Assembly: GCA_002737105.1 (NCBI GenBank)
Contig: NSHO01000036.1
Location: 1-13,035 of the forward strand
Source of the DNA: Flavobacteriales bacterium
GTDB lineage: Bacteria > Bacteroidota > Bacteroidia > Flavobacteriales > Flavobacteriaceae
Length of the DNA stretch: 13,035 nucleotides
Direction of reading: 5' to 3'
A program made the position numbers and the translations under genes. Within the stretch, counting starts at the first letter, position 1; each line of letters opens with the position of its first letter. Under the pieces are notes generated by a model that saw only the letters and a program-made list of their open reading frames with translations, was not told the DNA's origin and made no database searches. Positions 12,778 through 13,035 of the stretch are shown here, in pieces.

Positions 12778-13035
12778 ATCAACCCAGCTCTTTTCAACAA
12801 CGCATCCGTTTTAGGTTCTTGTCCTCTAAAATTTTTGTAAAGCTTCATTGGATGTTCCGTTCCCCCTTTTGATAAAATATTATCTTTAAATTTCGTTGCA
12901 ATTTCTTTATTGAAAATCCCTTTTTCTTGGAAATAGGCAAACGCATCGGCATCTAAAACTTCTGCCCATTTATAACTGTAATATCCAGCAGAATAGCCGC
13001 CTTGAAAAATATGTGAAAAGGAAACACTCATGCAG
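12774..13035 (-). CDS. M3-family metallopeptidase (peptidyl-dipeptidase Dcp/oligopeptidase type), C-terminal fragment
   Basis: The minus-strand frame is still open at the right edge, so this is the last 87 or so codons of a longer gene; the methionine at 13031 is internal and should not be taken as the start. The visible part carries [26 protein letters not shown], the glycine/tyrosine-rich substrate-binding loop and helix found near the C-terminus of M3 zinc peptidases such as Dcp and oligopeptidase A, ending in the typical [17 protein letters not shown] and ALLKRAGLI segments. The HExxH zinc site would be outside the window. Role: degradation of short peptides. Whether it is cytoplasmic or exported cannot be judged without the N-terminus. 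Its stop codon overlaps the stop of the UbiA-like gene by 2 nt within TTAA. Confidence 0.92.
   Translation of the reverse strand, partial: CMSVSFSHIFQGGYSAGYYSYKWAEVLDADAFAYFQEKGIFNKEIATKFKDNILSKGGTEHPMKLYKNFRGQEPKTDALLKRAGLI

Noticed and set aside
1..13035. A mobile island, defence cluster or biosynthetic cluster
   Set aside because: No integrase, transposase, tRNA boundary, toxin, nuclease or modular synthase is present, and composition is even across the window; the genes are mostly housekeeping.

Overview
The window looks like an ordinary chromosomal stretch of a Bacteroidota bacterium, most likely Flavobacteriaceae and Flavobacterium-like. The evidence is strongly AT-rich DNA, TAnnTTTG-type -7 promoter boxes instead of sigma70 boxes, few Shine-Dalgarno sequences, and protein sequences (AroA, RsgA, full-length GcvP, MlaE/MlaF-type transporter, KAS III family) that read as flavobacterial. 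I see no phage, transposase, CRISPR array, toxin-antitoxin pair, tRNA or rRNA.

Layout. (1) 72-3280, plus strand: a compact gene train rsgA, dtd, a 57-residue two-helix membrane protein, a MazG-type pyrophosphohydrolase and aroA; the last four genes are separated by only 1, 1 and 2 nt. (2) 3312-6348, minus strand, read from right to left: a class I methyltransferase, a family 2 glycosyltransferase, then an MlaE-type permease and MlaF-type ATPase joined by an ATGA overlap. This is probably one transcription unit for cell-envelope functions. (3) 6438-7709, plus strand: an exported metal-dependent amidohydrolase, transcribed divergently from the methyltransferase. (4) 7710-8768, minus: a KAS III-family condensing enzyme whose stop codon abuts that of the amidohydrolase. 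(5) 9022-11865, minus: full-length glycine decarboxylase gcvP, followed by a convincing terminator hairpin. (6) 12007-12777, plus: a UbiA-like integral membrane protein, divergent from gcvP. (7) 12774-13035, minus: the C-terminal end of an M3-family metallopeptidase cut by the window edge, its stop overlapping that of the UbiA-like gene.

Most genes are housekeeping: ribosome maturation, tRNA proofreading, nucleotide clean-up, the shikimate pathway, envelope lipid transport, fatty-acid-type condensation and one-carbon metabolism. The most unusual signal is not a gene. It is a recurring set of short direct-repeat arrays with a period of about 7 bp (AAAATTC, AATACCC, AATTGAC, AAATTCC/TTTGGGA, CGTAAAT and degenerate relatives). 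They lie at gene ends in at least five places and inside the aroA reading frame three times, where they are translated into low-complexity insertions. Several are arranged so that they can fold into hairpins. I could not find a complete undescribed defence or metabolic system; the repeat family is the item best worth following up.
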